Below are positions 6,926 through 15,386 of a stretch of DNA of 49,321 nucleotides, piece after piece. The notes beneath the pieces were generated by a model. It ran no database searches. It saw only the letters and a list, made by a program, of their open reading frames with translations, and was not told the DNA's origin. The position numbers and the translations under genes were made by a program. The first letter of the stretch is position 1; every line of letters starts with the position of its first letter. Origin of the DNA: Pseudomonadota bacterium (GTDB taxonomy: Bacteria > Pseudomonadota > Gammaproteobacteria > Burkholderiales > Burkholderiaceae_C); contig JAFEDY010000006.1 in assembly GCA_018241405.1 (NCBI GenBank), positions 3,681-53,001 of the forward strand. The letters are read 5' to 3'.

Positions 6926-8306
6926 GGAGTGCATCAAGCAGCTTGGCATGTATGCCGCCAAAGCTGCCATTGCTCATGCACACGATGTGGTCGCCAGGCC
7001 GGGCCGCGGCCGCCAGCTGCGCCACCAGCATGTCGATGTCTGCAGCGGTGCGAGCGCGTTCGCCCATGGGCGCGAGCGCCTCGGCCGCGTCCCAGTCCAG
7101 CCCGGCGGTGTGGCAGAAGGCCAGGTCGGCCTGCTCCAGCGCCCAGGGCAGCTGCGACTTCATCGTGCCCAGCTTCATGGTGTTGCTGCGCGGCTCGAAC
7201 ACCGCCAGGATGCGCGCCTTGGTTCCCACGCGCCGGCGCAGGCCGTCCAGCGTGGTGCGCAGCGCCGTGGGGTGGTGGGCAAAGTCGTCGTAGACGCTGA
7301 TGCCCGCCACGGTGCCGCGCAGCTCCATGCGCCGGCGCACGTTCTCGAAGCGCGCCAGCGCCTCGGCGGCCTGCGCGGGCGCCACGCCCACATGCTCGGC
7401 GGCGGCAATCGCCGCCAGGGCGTTGAGCTGGTTGTGTACGCCGGTCAGCGCCCATTGCACATGCGCCATCGGTTCACCGCGGCGCAGCACCTCGAAGTCA
7501 TGCGGTTCGCCGCGCGCCGAAAAATCGCTCACTGCGCTGCCGAAGCTGGCCACGCTGCTCCAGCAGCCGGCGTGCAGCACGCGCGCCAGGCTTTCCTCCA
7601 GGCCATTGACCACCACGCGACCCGAGGGCGGCACGGTGCGCACCAGGTGGTGGAACTGGCGCTCGATCTGGCCCAGGTCGTCGAAGATGTCGGCGTGGTC
7701 GAACTCCAGGTTGTTCAGCACGGCCGTGCGCGGGCGGTAGTGCACGAACTTGCTGCGCTTGTCGAAGAAGGCGGTGTCGTACTCATCGGCCTCGATCACG
7801 AATAGCGGCCTCTCTTGCCCCGCTGCCCGCGCCCCCAGGCGGGCCGAGATACCGAAGTTCATCGGCACGCCGCCGACCAGAAAGCCCGGCGCCAGGCCCG
7901 CGCATTCCAGAATCCAGGCCAGCATGGAGGTGGTGGTGGTCTTGCCATGCGTGCCGGCCACGGCCAGCACATGGCGGCCGGCCAGCACATGCTCGGCCAG
8001 CCACTGCGGGCCGCTGGTGTAGGGCGCGCCGGCGTCGAGGATGGCCTCCATCAGCGGAAACTTCGGGCTGCCGTCGGCCAGGCGCGCGCGGCTGACCACG
8101 TTGCCGACCACGAACATGTCGGGGTTGAGGGCCAGCTGGTCGGCGCCATAGCCTTCGATGAGATCGATCCCCAAGGCGCGCAGCTGGTCGCTCATGGGGG
8201 GGTAGACGCCGCTGTCGCAGCCGGTGACGCGGTGGCCCGCCTCGCGGGCGAGGGCCGCCAGGCCGCCCATGAAGGTGCCGCAAATGCCCAAGATATGTAT
8301 ATGCAT
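6915..8306 (-). CDS. mpl: UDP-N-acetylmuramate:L-alanyl-gamma-D-glutamyl-meso-diaminopimelate ligase
   Basis: A protein of 463 residues, the usual Mpl length. It reattaches recycled murein tripeptide to UDP-MurNAc in the cytoplasm, working downstream of AmpD, which is also in this window. It starts MHIHILGICGTFMGG, the Mur-ligase N-terminal Rossmann signature in its Mpl form. The ATP loop GTHGKTTTTS is at residues 118-127, DEYDTAFFDKRSKF follows in the central domain, and DDFAHHPTA marks the start of the C-terminal domain. A TAGAAT box ends 8 bases before the ATG, so the mRNA is probably leaderless. The stop codon lies inside a dispersed repeat. Confidence 0.95.
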   Translation of the reverse strand: MHIHILGICGTFMGGLAALAREAGHRVTGCDSGVYPPMSDQLRALGIDLIEGYGADQLALNPDMFVVGNVVSRARLADGSPKFPLMEAILDAGAPYTSGPQWLAEHVLAGRHVLAVAGTHGKTTTTSMLAWILECAGLAPGFLVGGVPMNFGISARLGARAAGQERPLFVIEADEYDTAFFDKRSKFVHYRPRTAVLNNLEFDHADIFDDLGQIERQFHHLVRTVPPSGRVVVNGLEESLARVLHAGCWSSVASFGSAVSDFSARGEPHDFEVLRRGEPMAHVQWALTGVHNQLNALAAIAAAEHVGVAPAQAAEALARFENVRRRMELRGTVAGISVYDDFAHHPTALRTTLDGLRRRVGTKARILAVFEPRSNTMKLGTMKSQLPWALEQADLAFCHTAGLDWDAAEALAPMGERARTAADIDMLVAQLAAAARPGDHIVCMSNGSFGGIHAKLLDALQKI

Positions 8307-8364
8307 GGGTGCCGATTCTATGAATCAATCGCTGCCACCCGGATGAGGCGACAATGCACGGCAT
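8307..8364. promoter_or_regulatory. Divergent leaderless-type promoters of mpl and the 8365 gene
   Basis: On the minus strand TAGAAT (8320-8315) is 8 bases before the mpl ATG. On the plus strand GACAAT (8350-8355) is 9 bases before the ATG at 8365. Both place the expected transcription start within a few bases of the start codon. Confidence 0.5.
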
Positions 8365-8997
8365 ATGTCCGGGATCACCGCCACCATGGAAAACGCCCTG
8401 GTTACCGAAATCGCCAATGCCGCAGCCCGCCTGGTGGTCGAGGAGGGGCTGGAGTGGGGTCCGGCCAAGCGCCGTGCCGTCAAGCAGCTGGGCCTGCCTG
8501 CGCGCACGCCGCTGCCCGACAACGACCTCGTCGAGGACGCGGTGCGCGAATACATAGGCCTGTTTTGCGCGGACACCCAGCCCTTGGAGCTGCGCGCGCT
8601 ACGCGAACTGGCGCTGGTGTGGATGCAGCGCATGCAGGCTTTTCGGCCCTATCTGGGCGGCGCCGTCTGGCATGGCACGGCCACGCGCCTGTCCGACATT
8701 TATATTGCGCTGTTCTGCGACGACCCGAAGTCGGCTGAGATCGCCCTCATCGACCACCACATCAGCTACGAGCCCGGTAGCATGACCGGCCTGCGCGGCG
8801 AACCGATAGACGTGCTGAGCGTGAGCAGCCGCTGCAAGGCGCTGGACGAGGAAATTGGCGTGCACTTGTTGATTTACGACCTGGACGACCTGCGCGGCGC
8901 TCTGCGCCCGGATGCGCGCGGCCGCGTACCGCGCGGCGATATGGCCGCCGTGCGCCGGCTGTTGCAGCAGGCGCCGTCCTCCAACCCCATGCCATGA
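8365..8997 (+). CDS. Conserved-looking hypothetical protein, 210 residues
   Basis: Family not recognised. A soluble protein without signal peptide. The N-terminal third is helical and charged (AAARLVVEEGLEWGPAKRRA), the middle has EYIGLFCADTQPLELRALRE and WHGTATRLSDIYIALFCDDP, followed by LIDHHISYEP, where the His pair and nearby acids could bind a metal or nucleotide (speculative). The start is ATG 8365; ATG 8386 (MENALVTEIA) is an alternative. Its stop overlaps the ATG of the TlpA-like gene (ATGA at 8994-8997), so the two are translationally coupled, and it is divergent from mpl. Confidence 0.75.
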   Translation: MSGITATMENALVTEIANAAARLVVEEGLEWGPAKRRAVKQLGLPARTPLPDNDLVEDAVREYIGLFCADTQPLELRALRELALVWMQRMQAFRPYLGGAVWHGTATRLSDIYIALFCDDPKSAEIALIDHHISYEPGSMTGLRGEPIDVLSVSSRCKALDEEIGVHLLIYDLDDLRGALRPDARGRVPRGDMAAVRRLLQQAPSSNPMP

Positions 8998-9569
8998 ACC
9001 GTCCCGCCGTGAACCCGCATCCCGAATCCTCATCTGCCAGCGCCATGGCCGCGCGCCGCCGCTGGCTTCTGCTGGGCGTGGGCGCCGTGGCCGGGCTTGG
9101 CGGTGCCGGCCTGGCCGCCTGGCGTCTGCGTGTCGGCGCAGTGAAGGAGGGTACGTCAGAGGCGCTGTGGAACACCCGCTTCGAGGGACTGGACGGTCAG
9201 GCGCTGCGCATGGATGCCCTGCGCGGTCGGCCCCTGTTGCTGAACTTCTGGGCCACCTGGTGCCCGCCCTGCATACAGGAGCTGCCTCTGCTGAATGCCT
9301 TCTATGGCGAACATCGCGCCAAGGGCTGGCAGGTGCTGGGGCTGGCGATCGACCAGCCGGCCAATGTGCAGAAGTTCCTGCAGCGCATGCCGCTGGATTT
9401 TCCCGTCGCCCTGGGCGGCCTGGGCGGCACCGAGCTGGCGCGCGGCCTGGGCAATGACAAGGGCGGTTTGCCGTTTACGGTGATGTTTGCTGCAGATGGC
9501 AGCATTTCAAGGCGTAAAATAGGCCAGTTGACGACGCAGGACCTGCAATACTGGTCCCAGAGCCTGTAG
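8994..9569 (+). CDS. TlpA/ResA-like membrane-anchored thioredoxin
   Basis: A protein of 191 residues. A twin-basic stretch (ARRRW) and one hydrophobic segment at about residues 25-43 anchor it in the inner membrane with the thioredoxin domain outside. The redox site is WCPPC at residues 89-93 within LLLNFWATWCPPC; a cis-Pro follows in GGLPFTVMFAADG near residue 165. Such proteins reduce periplasmic disulfides, for example in cytochrome c or CuA-centre assembly. A cytochrome c assembly gene lies elsewhere in the window (23785-24579), but no direct link is shown. It is coupled to the upstream hypothetical gene by an ATGA overlap. Confidence 0.85.
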   Translation: MNRPAVNPHPESSSASAMAARRRWLLLGVGAVAGLGGAGLAAWRLRVGAVKEGTSEALWNTRFEGLDGQALRMDALRGRPLLLNFWATWCPPCIQELPLLNAFYGEHRAKGWQVLGLAIDQPANVQKFLQRMPLDFPVALGGLGGTELARGLGNDKGGLPFTVMFAADGSISRRKIGQLTTQDLQYWSQSL

Positions 9570-9679
9570 AAATGGCGTCTCCTCGTTGGAGATGGTGGCT
9601 TTTTAGGGTGGTTTCGGTGAAATAGTCTGAAATTAAGGTAAATTCGCCCCCCATTCTGTTTCTAGCCGTTGGAGCTCCC

Positions 9680-10138
9680 ATGGATTTGCGAAAACTCAAG
9701 ACCCTCATCGACCTGGTTTCCGAGTCGAATGTCTCTGAACTCGAGATCACCGAGGCCGAGGGCAAGGTCCGCATCGTCAAGAGTGGTGCCGCCGTTGTGC
9801 AGCAGTGTGTCGCCGCTCCCGTTCAGGCACCCGTCGCTGCGGCCGCACCCGTGGCGGCGCCCGTGGCCGAGTTGCCGGCACCCTCGGCAGCTGCTGCGCC
9901 CGCGGGCCATGTCGTCAAATCGCCGATGGTGGGCACGTTCTACCGCGCCGCCAGTCCCGGCGCCAAGCCCTTCGTCGAGGTGGGCAGCCAGGTCAAGGAA
10001 GGCGAAACCATCTGCATCATCGAGGCCATGAAGATCCTCAACGAGATCGAGGCCGACAAGTCGGGCACCGTGACGCGCATTCTTGGCGAGAACGGCCAGG
10101 CCGTGGAATATGGTCAACCGCTGTTCGTGATCGAATAA
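9680..10138 (+). CDS. accB: Biotin carboxyl carrier protein of acetyl-CoA carboxylase
   Basis: A protein of 152 residues. N-terminal helix [22 protein letters not shown], an Ala/Pro-rich flexible linker at about residues 44-75, and a biotinyl domain with [14 protein letters not shown] (the BCCP thumb) and the biotinylation motif EAMKI at 115-119, where Lys118 carries biotin. It shuttles carboxyl-biotin between AccC and the AccAD transferase in the first step of fatty-acid synthesis. The start is ATG 9680, after GGAG. accC follows 15 bases later, the standard accBC operon. Confidence 0.97.
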   Translation: MDLRKLKTLIDLVSESNVSELEITEAEGKVRIVKSGAAVVQQCVAAPVQAPVAAAAPVAAPVAELPAPSAAAAPAGHVVKSPMVGTFYRAASPGAKPFVEVGSQVKEGETICIIEAMKILNEIEADKSGTVTRILGENGQAVEYGQPLFVIE

Positions 10139-10153
10139 AGCGGGTCCGCGCTT

Positions 10154-11503
10154 ATGTTCAAAAAAATTCTGGTCGCTAATCGCGGCGAAATCGCCCTTCG
10201 GATCCAGCGCGCCTGTCAAGAGCTGGGCGTTACCGCGGTGATGGTCTACTCCGAGGCCGACCGCGATGCCAAGTATGTCAAGCTGGCCGAAGAGGCCGTG
10301 TGCATCGGGCCCGCGCCCTCGCCGCTGTCCTACCTCAACATGCCCGCCATCATCTCGGCGGCCGAGGTCACCGATGCCGAGGCCATCCACCCCGGCTATG
10401 GCTTTCTGTCCGAGAACGCCGACTTTGCCGAACGGGTGGAAAAAAGCGGTTTCCAGTTCATTGGCCCGACCCCCGAGAACATCCGCACCATGGGCGACAA
10501 GGTGTCGGCCAAGCAGGCCATGATCAAGGCCGGCGTGCCCTGCGTGCCGGGCTCCGACGGCGAGCTGCCCGACGACCCGGTACAGATCCGCCGTATTGCC
10601 AAGGCCGTTGGCTACCCGGTGATCATCAAGGCCGCGGGCGGCGGCGGCGGCCGCGGCATGCGCGTGGTGCACACCGAGGCGGCCCTGGTCAACGCCGTGC
10701 AGATGACCAAGGCCGAGGCGGGAGCGGCCTTCGGCAATCCGGCCGTGTACATGGAGAAGTTCCTGCAGAACCCGCGCCACATCGAGATCCAGGTGCTGGC
10801 CGACAAGCACCGCAATGCCGTGTACCTGGGCGAGCGTGACTGCTCCATGCAGCGGCGCCACCAGAAGGTGATCGAGGAAGCGCCGGCGCCCGGCATCCCG
10901 CGCAAGCTCATCGAGCGCATCGGCGAGCGCTGCGTGACGGCCTGCAAGAAGATCGGCTACCGCGGCGCCGGCACCTTTGAGTTCCTGTACGAGAACGGCG
11001 AGTTCTACTTCATCGAGATGAACACCCGCGTGCAGGTGGAGCACCCGGTGACCGAGTGGATCACGGGCGTGGACATCGTGCGCACCCAGATCATGGTCGC
11101 TGCCGGTGAGAAGCTGCCCTTCACCCAGCGCCAGATCCAGATCCACGGCCACGCCATCGAATGCCGCGTGAACGCCGAGGACCCCTACAAGTTCATCCCC
11201 TCGCCGGGCCGCATCACCATGTGGCATGCGCCGGGTGGCCCGGGCGTGCGTGTGGATTCGCATGCCTACACCAACTACTATGTGCCGCCGAACTACGACT
11301 CCATGATCGGCAAGGTGATCGTCCATGGCGACACGCGCGAGCAGGCGCTGGCGCGCATGCGCACGGCGCTGTCCGAGACGGTGATCGAGGGCATCAACAC
11401 CAACGTGCCGCTGCATCGCGAACTGTTGGTGGACGCCAAGTTCATCGCCGGCGGCACCAACATCCATTACCTGGAAGAGTGGCTGGCGCAGCGCAAGCGC
11501 TGA
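10154..11503 (+). CDS. accC: Biotin carboxylase subunit of acetyl-CoA carboxylase
   Basis: A protein of 449 residues, the normal length. It uses ATP and bicarbonate to carboxylate biotin on Acc[18 protein letters not shown] is the family N-terminus; the glycine-rich ATP loop [12 protein letters not shown] is near residue 160, with [20 protein letters not shown] and [13 protein letters not shown] forming the active site. Its stop is followed 28 bases later by a strong terminator, so accBC ends there and prmA is separated from it. Confidence 0.98.
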   Translation: MFKKILVANRGEIALRIQRACQELGVTAVMVYSEADRDAKYVKLAEEAVCIGPAPSPLSYLNMPAIISAAEVTDAEAIHPGYGFLSENADFAERVEKSGFQFIGPTPENIRTMGDKVSAKQAMIKAGVPCVPGSDGELPDDPVQIRRIAKAVGYPVIIKAAGGGGGRGMRVVHTEAALVNAVQMTKAEAGAAFGNPAVYMEKFLQNPRHIEIQVLADKHRNAVYLGERDCSMQRRHQKVIEEAPAPGIPRKLIERIGERCVTACKKIGYRGAGTFEFLYENGEFYFIEMNTRVQVEHPVTEWITGVDIVRTQIMVAAGEKLPFTQRQIQIHGHAIECRVNAEDPYKFIPSPGRITMWHAPGGPGVRVDSHAYTNYYVPPNYDSMIGKVIVHGDTREQALARMRTALSETVIEGINTNVPLHRELLVDAKFIAGGTNIHYLEEWLAQRKR

Positions 11504-11530
11504 CGGGCCGCCTTGTCGCTAGGCACCAGG

Positions 11531-11565
11531 ATGCTGGCATCTGGCAACGGATGCCGGCATTTTTC
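11531..11565 (+). terminator. Intrinsic terminator of accBC
   Basis: ATGCTGGCAT (11531-11540) and ATGCCGGCAT (11551-11560) pair over 10 bases with one G-U pair around a 10-base loop, followed by a T run. It lies between accC and prmA. Confidence 0.8.
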
Positions 11566-11589
11566 ATTGATTGACCGGAAGACCTGCCC

Positions 11590-12477
11590 ATGTTTGAGCT
11601 GAGCCTGCTATGCCCCGAGGACCGGGTGGAGACCCTGAGCGACGCCTTCGACGCGCTGGAGGCGCTGAGCGTGTCGGTCGAGGACGCCGACGCCCAGACC
11701 GATGCCGAGCAGGCGCTGTTTGGCGAGCCCGGCCTGCCCGCGCCGCGCGAAGGCTGGCAGCGCAGCCGCATCACGGCGCTGTTTGCCACGCGGCAGGCGG
11801 CCGACGAGGCCGTGCAGCTGTTGCAACTGCAGGACTTCTTTGGCGGCTGCAGCGTGCAGGGCATTGCTGCCGTGCAGGAGCAGGACTGGGTGCGCCTGAC
11901 CCAGTCGCAGTTCGAGCCCGTGGAGATCACGCCCGATTTCTGGATCGTGCCGACCTGGCACGAGCTGCCGGCCGCCGCGCTGCGCAGCATCCGCCTCGAC
12001 CCCGGGCTGGCCTTCGGCACCGGTACCCACCCCACGACGCGCATGTGCCTGCGCTGGATTGCCCGCGAGGGCGGCGGCCAGGCGCTGGGCCGCGTGCTCG
12101 ACTATGGCTGCGGCTCGGGCATCCTGGCCATGGGCGCGGCCAAGTTCGGTGCCATGCCTATCGACGCGGTGGACATCGACCAGGCCGCCGTCGAGGCCAC
12201 GCGCCGGAATGCACTGGCCAATGGCGTGGATCTCAACGCCGGCCTTCCTGAGCTGGCCCAGGGCCAGTACCAGACCGTGCTGGCCAACATTCTGGCCACA
12301 CCGCTCAAGGTGCTGGCACCCCTGCTGTGCGCCCATGTGGCGGCCGGCGGCCATCTGGTGCTGGCGGGCATCCTGGAGCGCCAGGCCGAGGAGCTGCAGC
12401 AGGCCTACGCGCCCTGGCTTCGGCTGCAGGTGGCCGACAGCGAGGACGGCTGGATCCTGATGACGGCGCGCCGTTGA
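11590..12477 (+). CDS. prmA: Ribosomal protein L11 methyltransferase
   Basis: A protein of 295 residues, the normal PrmA length. It trimethylates ribosomal protein L11 with S-adenosylmethionine in the cytoplasm. The N-terminal substrate-recognition domain (about residues 1-100) is followed by DPGLAFGTGTHPTTRMCL, the characteristic PrmA signature, the SAM site VLDYGCGSGILAMGA, and NILATPL, the NxxxxP-type catalytic loop. It starts at ATG 11590, 24 bases after the accBC terminator. Confidence 0.96.
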   Translation: MFELSLLCPEDRVETLSDAFDALEALSVSVEDADAQTDAEQALFGEPGLPAPREGWQRSRITALFATRQAADEAVQLLQLQDFFGGCSVQGIAAVQEQDWVRLTQSQFEPVEITPDFWIVPTWHELPAAALRSIRLDPGLAFGTGTHPTTRMCLRWIAREGGGQALGRVLDYGCGSGILAMGAAKFGAMPIDAVDIDQAAVEATRRNALANGVDLNAGLPELAQGQYQTVLANILATPLKVLAPLLCAHVAAGGHLVLAGILERQAEELQQAYAPWLRLQVADSEDGWILMTARR

Positions 12478-12515
12478 GCACTGCGCATGCTGCGCTCGGG
12501 CCGTAGGCGGGCACC

Positions 12516-12521
12516 TACAAT
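12516..12521 (+). promoter_or_regulatory. TACAAT -10 box of the DUF3426 gene
   Basis: TACAAT lies 9 bases before the ATG at 12531, so the expected transcript has a leader of about three bases. It sits in the 53-base gap after prmA. Confidence 0.45.
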
Positions 12522-12530
12522 CCACAGCCG

Positions 12531-13655
12531 ATGAGCCAGATCACCCGTTGCCCCTTCTGCGCCACGACCTTCAAGGTGGTCGCGGACCAGCTGCGGATTT
12601 CCGATGGCTGGGTGCGCTGTGGGCAATGCAAGCAGGTGTTTGATGCCTCCGAGCATTTGCTCGGAACCGAGCCGCCCCCGCTGCTTCCCGAGTTGTTGCT
12701 GACCGGCCAGGATACCCCGGCGCCGCTGCCCGCTGCGGCTGAACCTTCGCCCGCGCTGCGCACGAGTGGCGAGGGCGATGCACCGACCCCGCTGTCAGCC
12801 TTGCTCAAGCGTGAGGCCCTGCCGGAGCCTGAAACCGTCGCACCGAACGAAATCCAGGGTTACGAGCTACCCAGCGCGGCCCTGGACGACTCGGGCTGGC
12901 CGCGGGAGTTGGACGAAGAGGTGGCGACGGAGCCGGCCGCAGAATCACGGGCCGAAGCCCAAGCCGTGTCGGACGCCGAGGCGGCCGACGCTTCCGACGA
13001 GGAGCCGCAGACCGCGCCCCCGGAGCCCGCGGCCGAGCCTTTTGAGCCGCTGCCGCAGGATGCCGAGACGGCGCTGGTCGAAGGCGTGGCGCTCATGCCT
13101 GGTGCCATCCCGGAGACCGCGGCGTCGGTGTCCGATGAGCCCGGTTTCCTGAAGGACGCGCGGCGTGGCGCGTTCTGGCGCCGGCCTGCCGTTCGGCTGG
13201 CATTGGCCGTGGCGGGCCTGGTTCTGCTGCTGGCCTTGGGCCTGCAGATTGCCGTGCAGGAACGCGACGCCATGGCGGCGCGCAGCCCGGCGGCGCGGGC
13301 CTTGATGGAGGGGCTGTGCGCAGCCCTGAAATGCCGGCTGCAGGCGCCGCAGCACATCGCTGCCGTGGTCATAGACAGCTCGTCCTTCCTCAAGGATCGC
13401 GAAGATGCCGCGGCCTATCGCCTGCAGCTAAGCCTCAAGAACAACTCCGTGCATGCGGTGGCCATGCCTGCGTTGGAACTCACGCTGACCGATGCCCGCG
13501 ACCAGCCCGTCCTGCGCCGCGTGCTGCTGCGCGCCGACCTGGGAGCGCCCGCCGAGCTTGCGGCGGGGGCGACATGGAGCGGCACCCTGGCCATGAGGCT
13601 CACGCAAGGCGCCGAGCAGGTGGCAGGCTATAGGCTGCTGGCCTTCTATCCCTGA
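12531..13655 (+). CDS. Zinc-ribbon DUF3426 membrane protein
   Basis: A protein of 374 residues in three parts. Residues 1-40 form a zinc ribbon with CPFC (7-10) and CGQC (30-33), of the MJ0042 type. Residues 45-210 are an acidic, Ala/Glu/Pro-rich linker. One membrane segment at about 222-240 (LALAVAGLVLLLALGLQIAV) precedes an extracytoplasmic DUF3426 domain with SSFLKDREDAAAYRLQLSLKN and the ending VAGYRLLAFYP. The function of this proteobacterial family is unknown; the layout suggests a cytoplasmic zinc-binding sensor head tethered to a periplasmic beta-sandwich. A PfkB kinase gene follows after 28 bases, probably in the same transcript. Confidence 0.85.
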   Translation: MSQITRCPFCATTFKVVADQLRISDGWVRCGQCKQVFDASEHLLGTEPPPLLPELLLTGQDTPAPLPAAAEPSPALRTSGEGDAPTPLSALLKREALPEPETVAPNEIQGYELPSAALDDSGWPRELDEEVATEPAAESRAEAQAVSDAEAADASDEEPQTAPPEPAAEPFEPLPQDAETALVEGVALMPGAIPETAASVSDEPGFLKDARRGAFWRRPAVRLALAVAGLVLLLALGLQIAVQERDAMAARSPAARALMEGLCAALKCRLQAPQHIAAVVIDSSSFLKDREDAAAYRLQLSLKNNSVHAVAMPALELTLTDARDQPVLRRVLLRADLGAPAELAAGATWSGTLAMRLTQGAEQVAGYRLLAFYP

Positions 13656-13683
13656 ATCTTTTTACCTCTAAGGCTTTCTTCAT

Positions 13684-14580
13684 ATGGCAGCGCTGATCTG
13701 CGGTTCCCTGGCATTCGACACCATCATGAGCTTCGAGGGGCGCTTTGCCGAGCAGATACTGCCCGAGCAGCTGCATATCCTGAACGTGTCCTTCCTGGTG
13801 CCCACGCTGCGCCGCGACTTCGGCGGCTGCGCCGGAAATATCGCCTACAGCCTCAAGCTGCTGGGCGGCGACCCCAGGCCCATGGCCATGCTGGGGGCTG
13901 ATGGCGGCGAATACCTGGCGCGGCTGCGACAGCTGGGCATAGATACCCGCTTCATAGGCCAGGCTGGCGACACCTACACCGCCCAGGCCATGATCATGAC
14001 CGACCGTGACAACAACCAGATCACGGCCTTCCATCCCGGAGCCATGATGCAGGCGCACCAGAACTGCATAGCGGCCGATGCTGGTGTCCAGATAGGCATC
14101 ATTGCGCCCGACGGCCGCGAGGCCATGCTGCAGCATGCCGCCGAGTTCGTGGCGGCCGGCATTCCTTTCGTGTTTGACCCCGGGCAGGGTCTGCCCATGT
14201 TCGATGGTGCCGAGCTGCGGCGATTCATAGACCAAGCGAGCTGGGTCGCCGTGAACGACTACGAGGGCAAGATGCTGTGCGATCGCACGGGCTGGACGCT
14301 GGCCGAGATATCGCGACGTGTGCGCGGCCTGGTCGTCACGCTGGGCGCCGAGGGCTGCGAGGTCTGGGAGCAGGGCAGCCGGACCGCTGTGGCGCCCGTC
14401 AAGCCGGCTCAGGTGGTGGACCCCACGGGCTGCGGCGACGCCTGGCGTGGCGGTCTGCTCCATGGCCTGGAACAAGGCTGGCCCCTGGTGCGCTGTGCGC
14501 AACTGGGCAATCGCCTGGGGGCCCTGAAGATCGCGCAGCGCGGCCCGCAGAACTACACCCTCGATTTCACGCCCGAGTAG
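13684..14580 (+). CDS. PfkB-family carbohydrate/nucleoside kinase
   Basis: A protein of 298 residues. It starts MAALICGSLAFDTIMSFEG, has the ribokinase-type glycine patch DFGGCAGNIAYSLKLLGG, and the C-terminal signature VVDPTGCGDAWRGGLLHGL with the catalytic Asp in GCGD (Cys where GAGD is common). It phosphorylates a sugar or nucleoside with ATP; DFGGCAGNIAY and the overall sequence resemble bacterial adenosine-kinase-like members, so adenosine is a plausible but unproven substrate. It is codirectional with the DUF3426 gene and convergent with the histone-like gene. Confidence 0.88.
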   Translation: MAALICGSLAFDTIMSFEGRFAEQILPEQLHILNVSFLVPTLRRDFGGCAGNIAYSLKLLGGDPRPMAMLGADGGEYLARLRQLGIDTRFIGQAGDTYTAQAMIMTDRDNNQITAFHPGAMMQAHQNCIAADAGVQIGIIAPDGREAMLQHAAEFVAAGIPFVFDPGQGLPMFDGAELRRFIDQASWVAVNDYEGKMLCDRTGWTLAEISRRVRGLVVTLGAEGCEVWEQGSRTAVAPVKPAQVVDPTGCGDAWRGGLLHGLEQGWPLVRCAQLGNRLGALKIAQRGPQNYTLDFTPE

Positions 14581-14605
14581 CCCGTGCGCCCCGCGTTGTG
14601 GACGT

Positions 14606-14631
14606 AAAAAAACCCGGTGCTTGCACCGGGT
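14606..14631 (-). terminator. Terminator of the histone-like gene
   Basis: ACCCGGTGC and GCACCGGGT (14612-14620 and 14623-14631) form a 9-base-pair hairpin; on the minus strand it is followed by seven T (14612-14606). It also lies 30 bases after the PfkB stop codon and could slow transcripts from that side. Confidence 0.8.
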
Positions 14632-14655
14632 CGAGGCTGTGGTTGCCAGGCCGTT

Positions 14656-15207
14656 TTACGGTTTGCCGCCCGTGGGGAAGGGCCATGCCGCCTGGGGGTT
14701 CAGCGTGGTTTGCGCTGCAGGGGCAGGCGCAGCGGCAGGGGCCTTGGCTGCGGCCTTCTTGGCTGCAGGCGCCTTTTTTGCCGCAGCCTTCTTGGCGGGC
14801 GCGGCAGCCTTCTTGGCTGCTACCGCCTTCTTGGCCGGTGCGGCTGCCTTCTTGGCAGGAGCGGCTGCTTTCTTGGCGGGCGCGGCCTTCTTGGCTGCTA
14901 CCGCCTTCTTGGCAGGAGCGGCTGCCTTTTTGGCAGGAGCGGCTGCTTTCTTGGCAGGAGCGGCTGCTTTCTTGGCGGGTGCGGCCTTCTTGGCTGCTAC
15001 CGCCTTCTTGGCCGGTGCGGCTGCCTTCTTGGCGGGCGCGGCCTTCTTGGCTGCTACCGCCTTCTTGGCCGGTGCGGCTGCCTTCTTGGCGGGCGCCGCC
15101 TTCTTGGCCGCTACGGCCTTCTTTGCGGGTGCTGCCGCCTTCTTGGCGGGGGCGGCCTTCTTCGCAGGGGCTGCCTTTTTTGCAGCGGGTTTCTTCGCAG
15201 TTGCCAT
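14656..15207 (-). CDS. Histone H1-like Lys/Ala/Pro-rich DNA-binding protein
   Basis: A protein of 183 residues, about 75 percent of it Lys, Ala and Pro, built from degenerate PAKKA and VAAKKA units grouped in a roughly 19-residue period (AVAAKKAAPAKKAAAPAKK). This composition is that of bacterial H1-like proteins (HctB/BpH1/AlgP types) that coat DNA. The C-terminus leaves the repeat and ends NPQAAWPFPTGGKP. The minus-strand start is read as the second of two adjacent ATGs (15207), 6 bases after AAGGAG; the first (15210) is closer to the ribosome site. Downstream is a clear terminator. The repeats make the coding length prone to slippage. Confidence 0.88.
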   Translation of the reverse strand: MATAKKPAAKKAAPAKKAAPAKKAAAPAKKAVAAKKAAPAKKAAAPAKKAVAAKKAAPAKKAAAPAKKAVAAKKAAPAKKAAAPAKKAAAPAKKAAAPAKKAVAAKKAAPAKKAAAPAKKAAAPAKKAVAAKKAAAPAKKAAAKKAPAAKKAAAKAPAAAPAPAAQTTLNPQAAWPFPTGGKP

Positions 15208-15386
15208 CATTTTCTCCTTGGGTCGATTTGCAAAGAGCACTCCACGCCTGCATTGGGTGTGGAGCGATCCATGGCAACGACACAATGCGCGTCACCACGA
15301 ATGCGGGAACGCACCAGCACGGCAACGCCGGTGGGCGTTGCGTGTGAGGAGCGTGGTTGAAAAATCATGGCCTGGTGTGAAGGGGT

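Noticed and set aside
9662..11467. Antisense frame of 601 residues over accB-accC
   Set aside because: Sense genes are unmistakable; the antisense product is His/Leu/Gly-rich with no domain.
14656..15207. Regular repeats that could be taken for a CRISPR-like array
   Set aside because: The repeats keep one reading frame, code Lys/Ala units and lack unique spacers.
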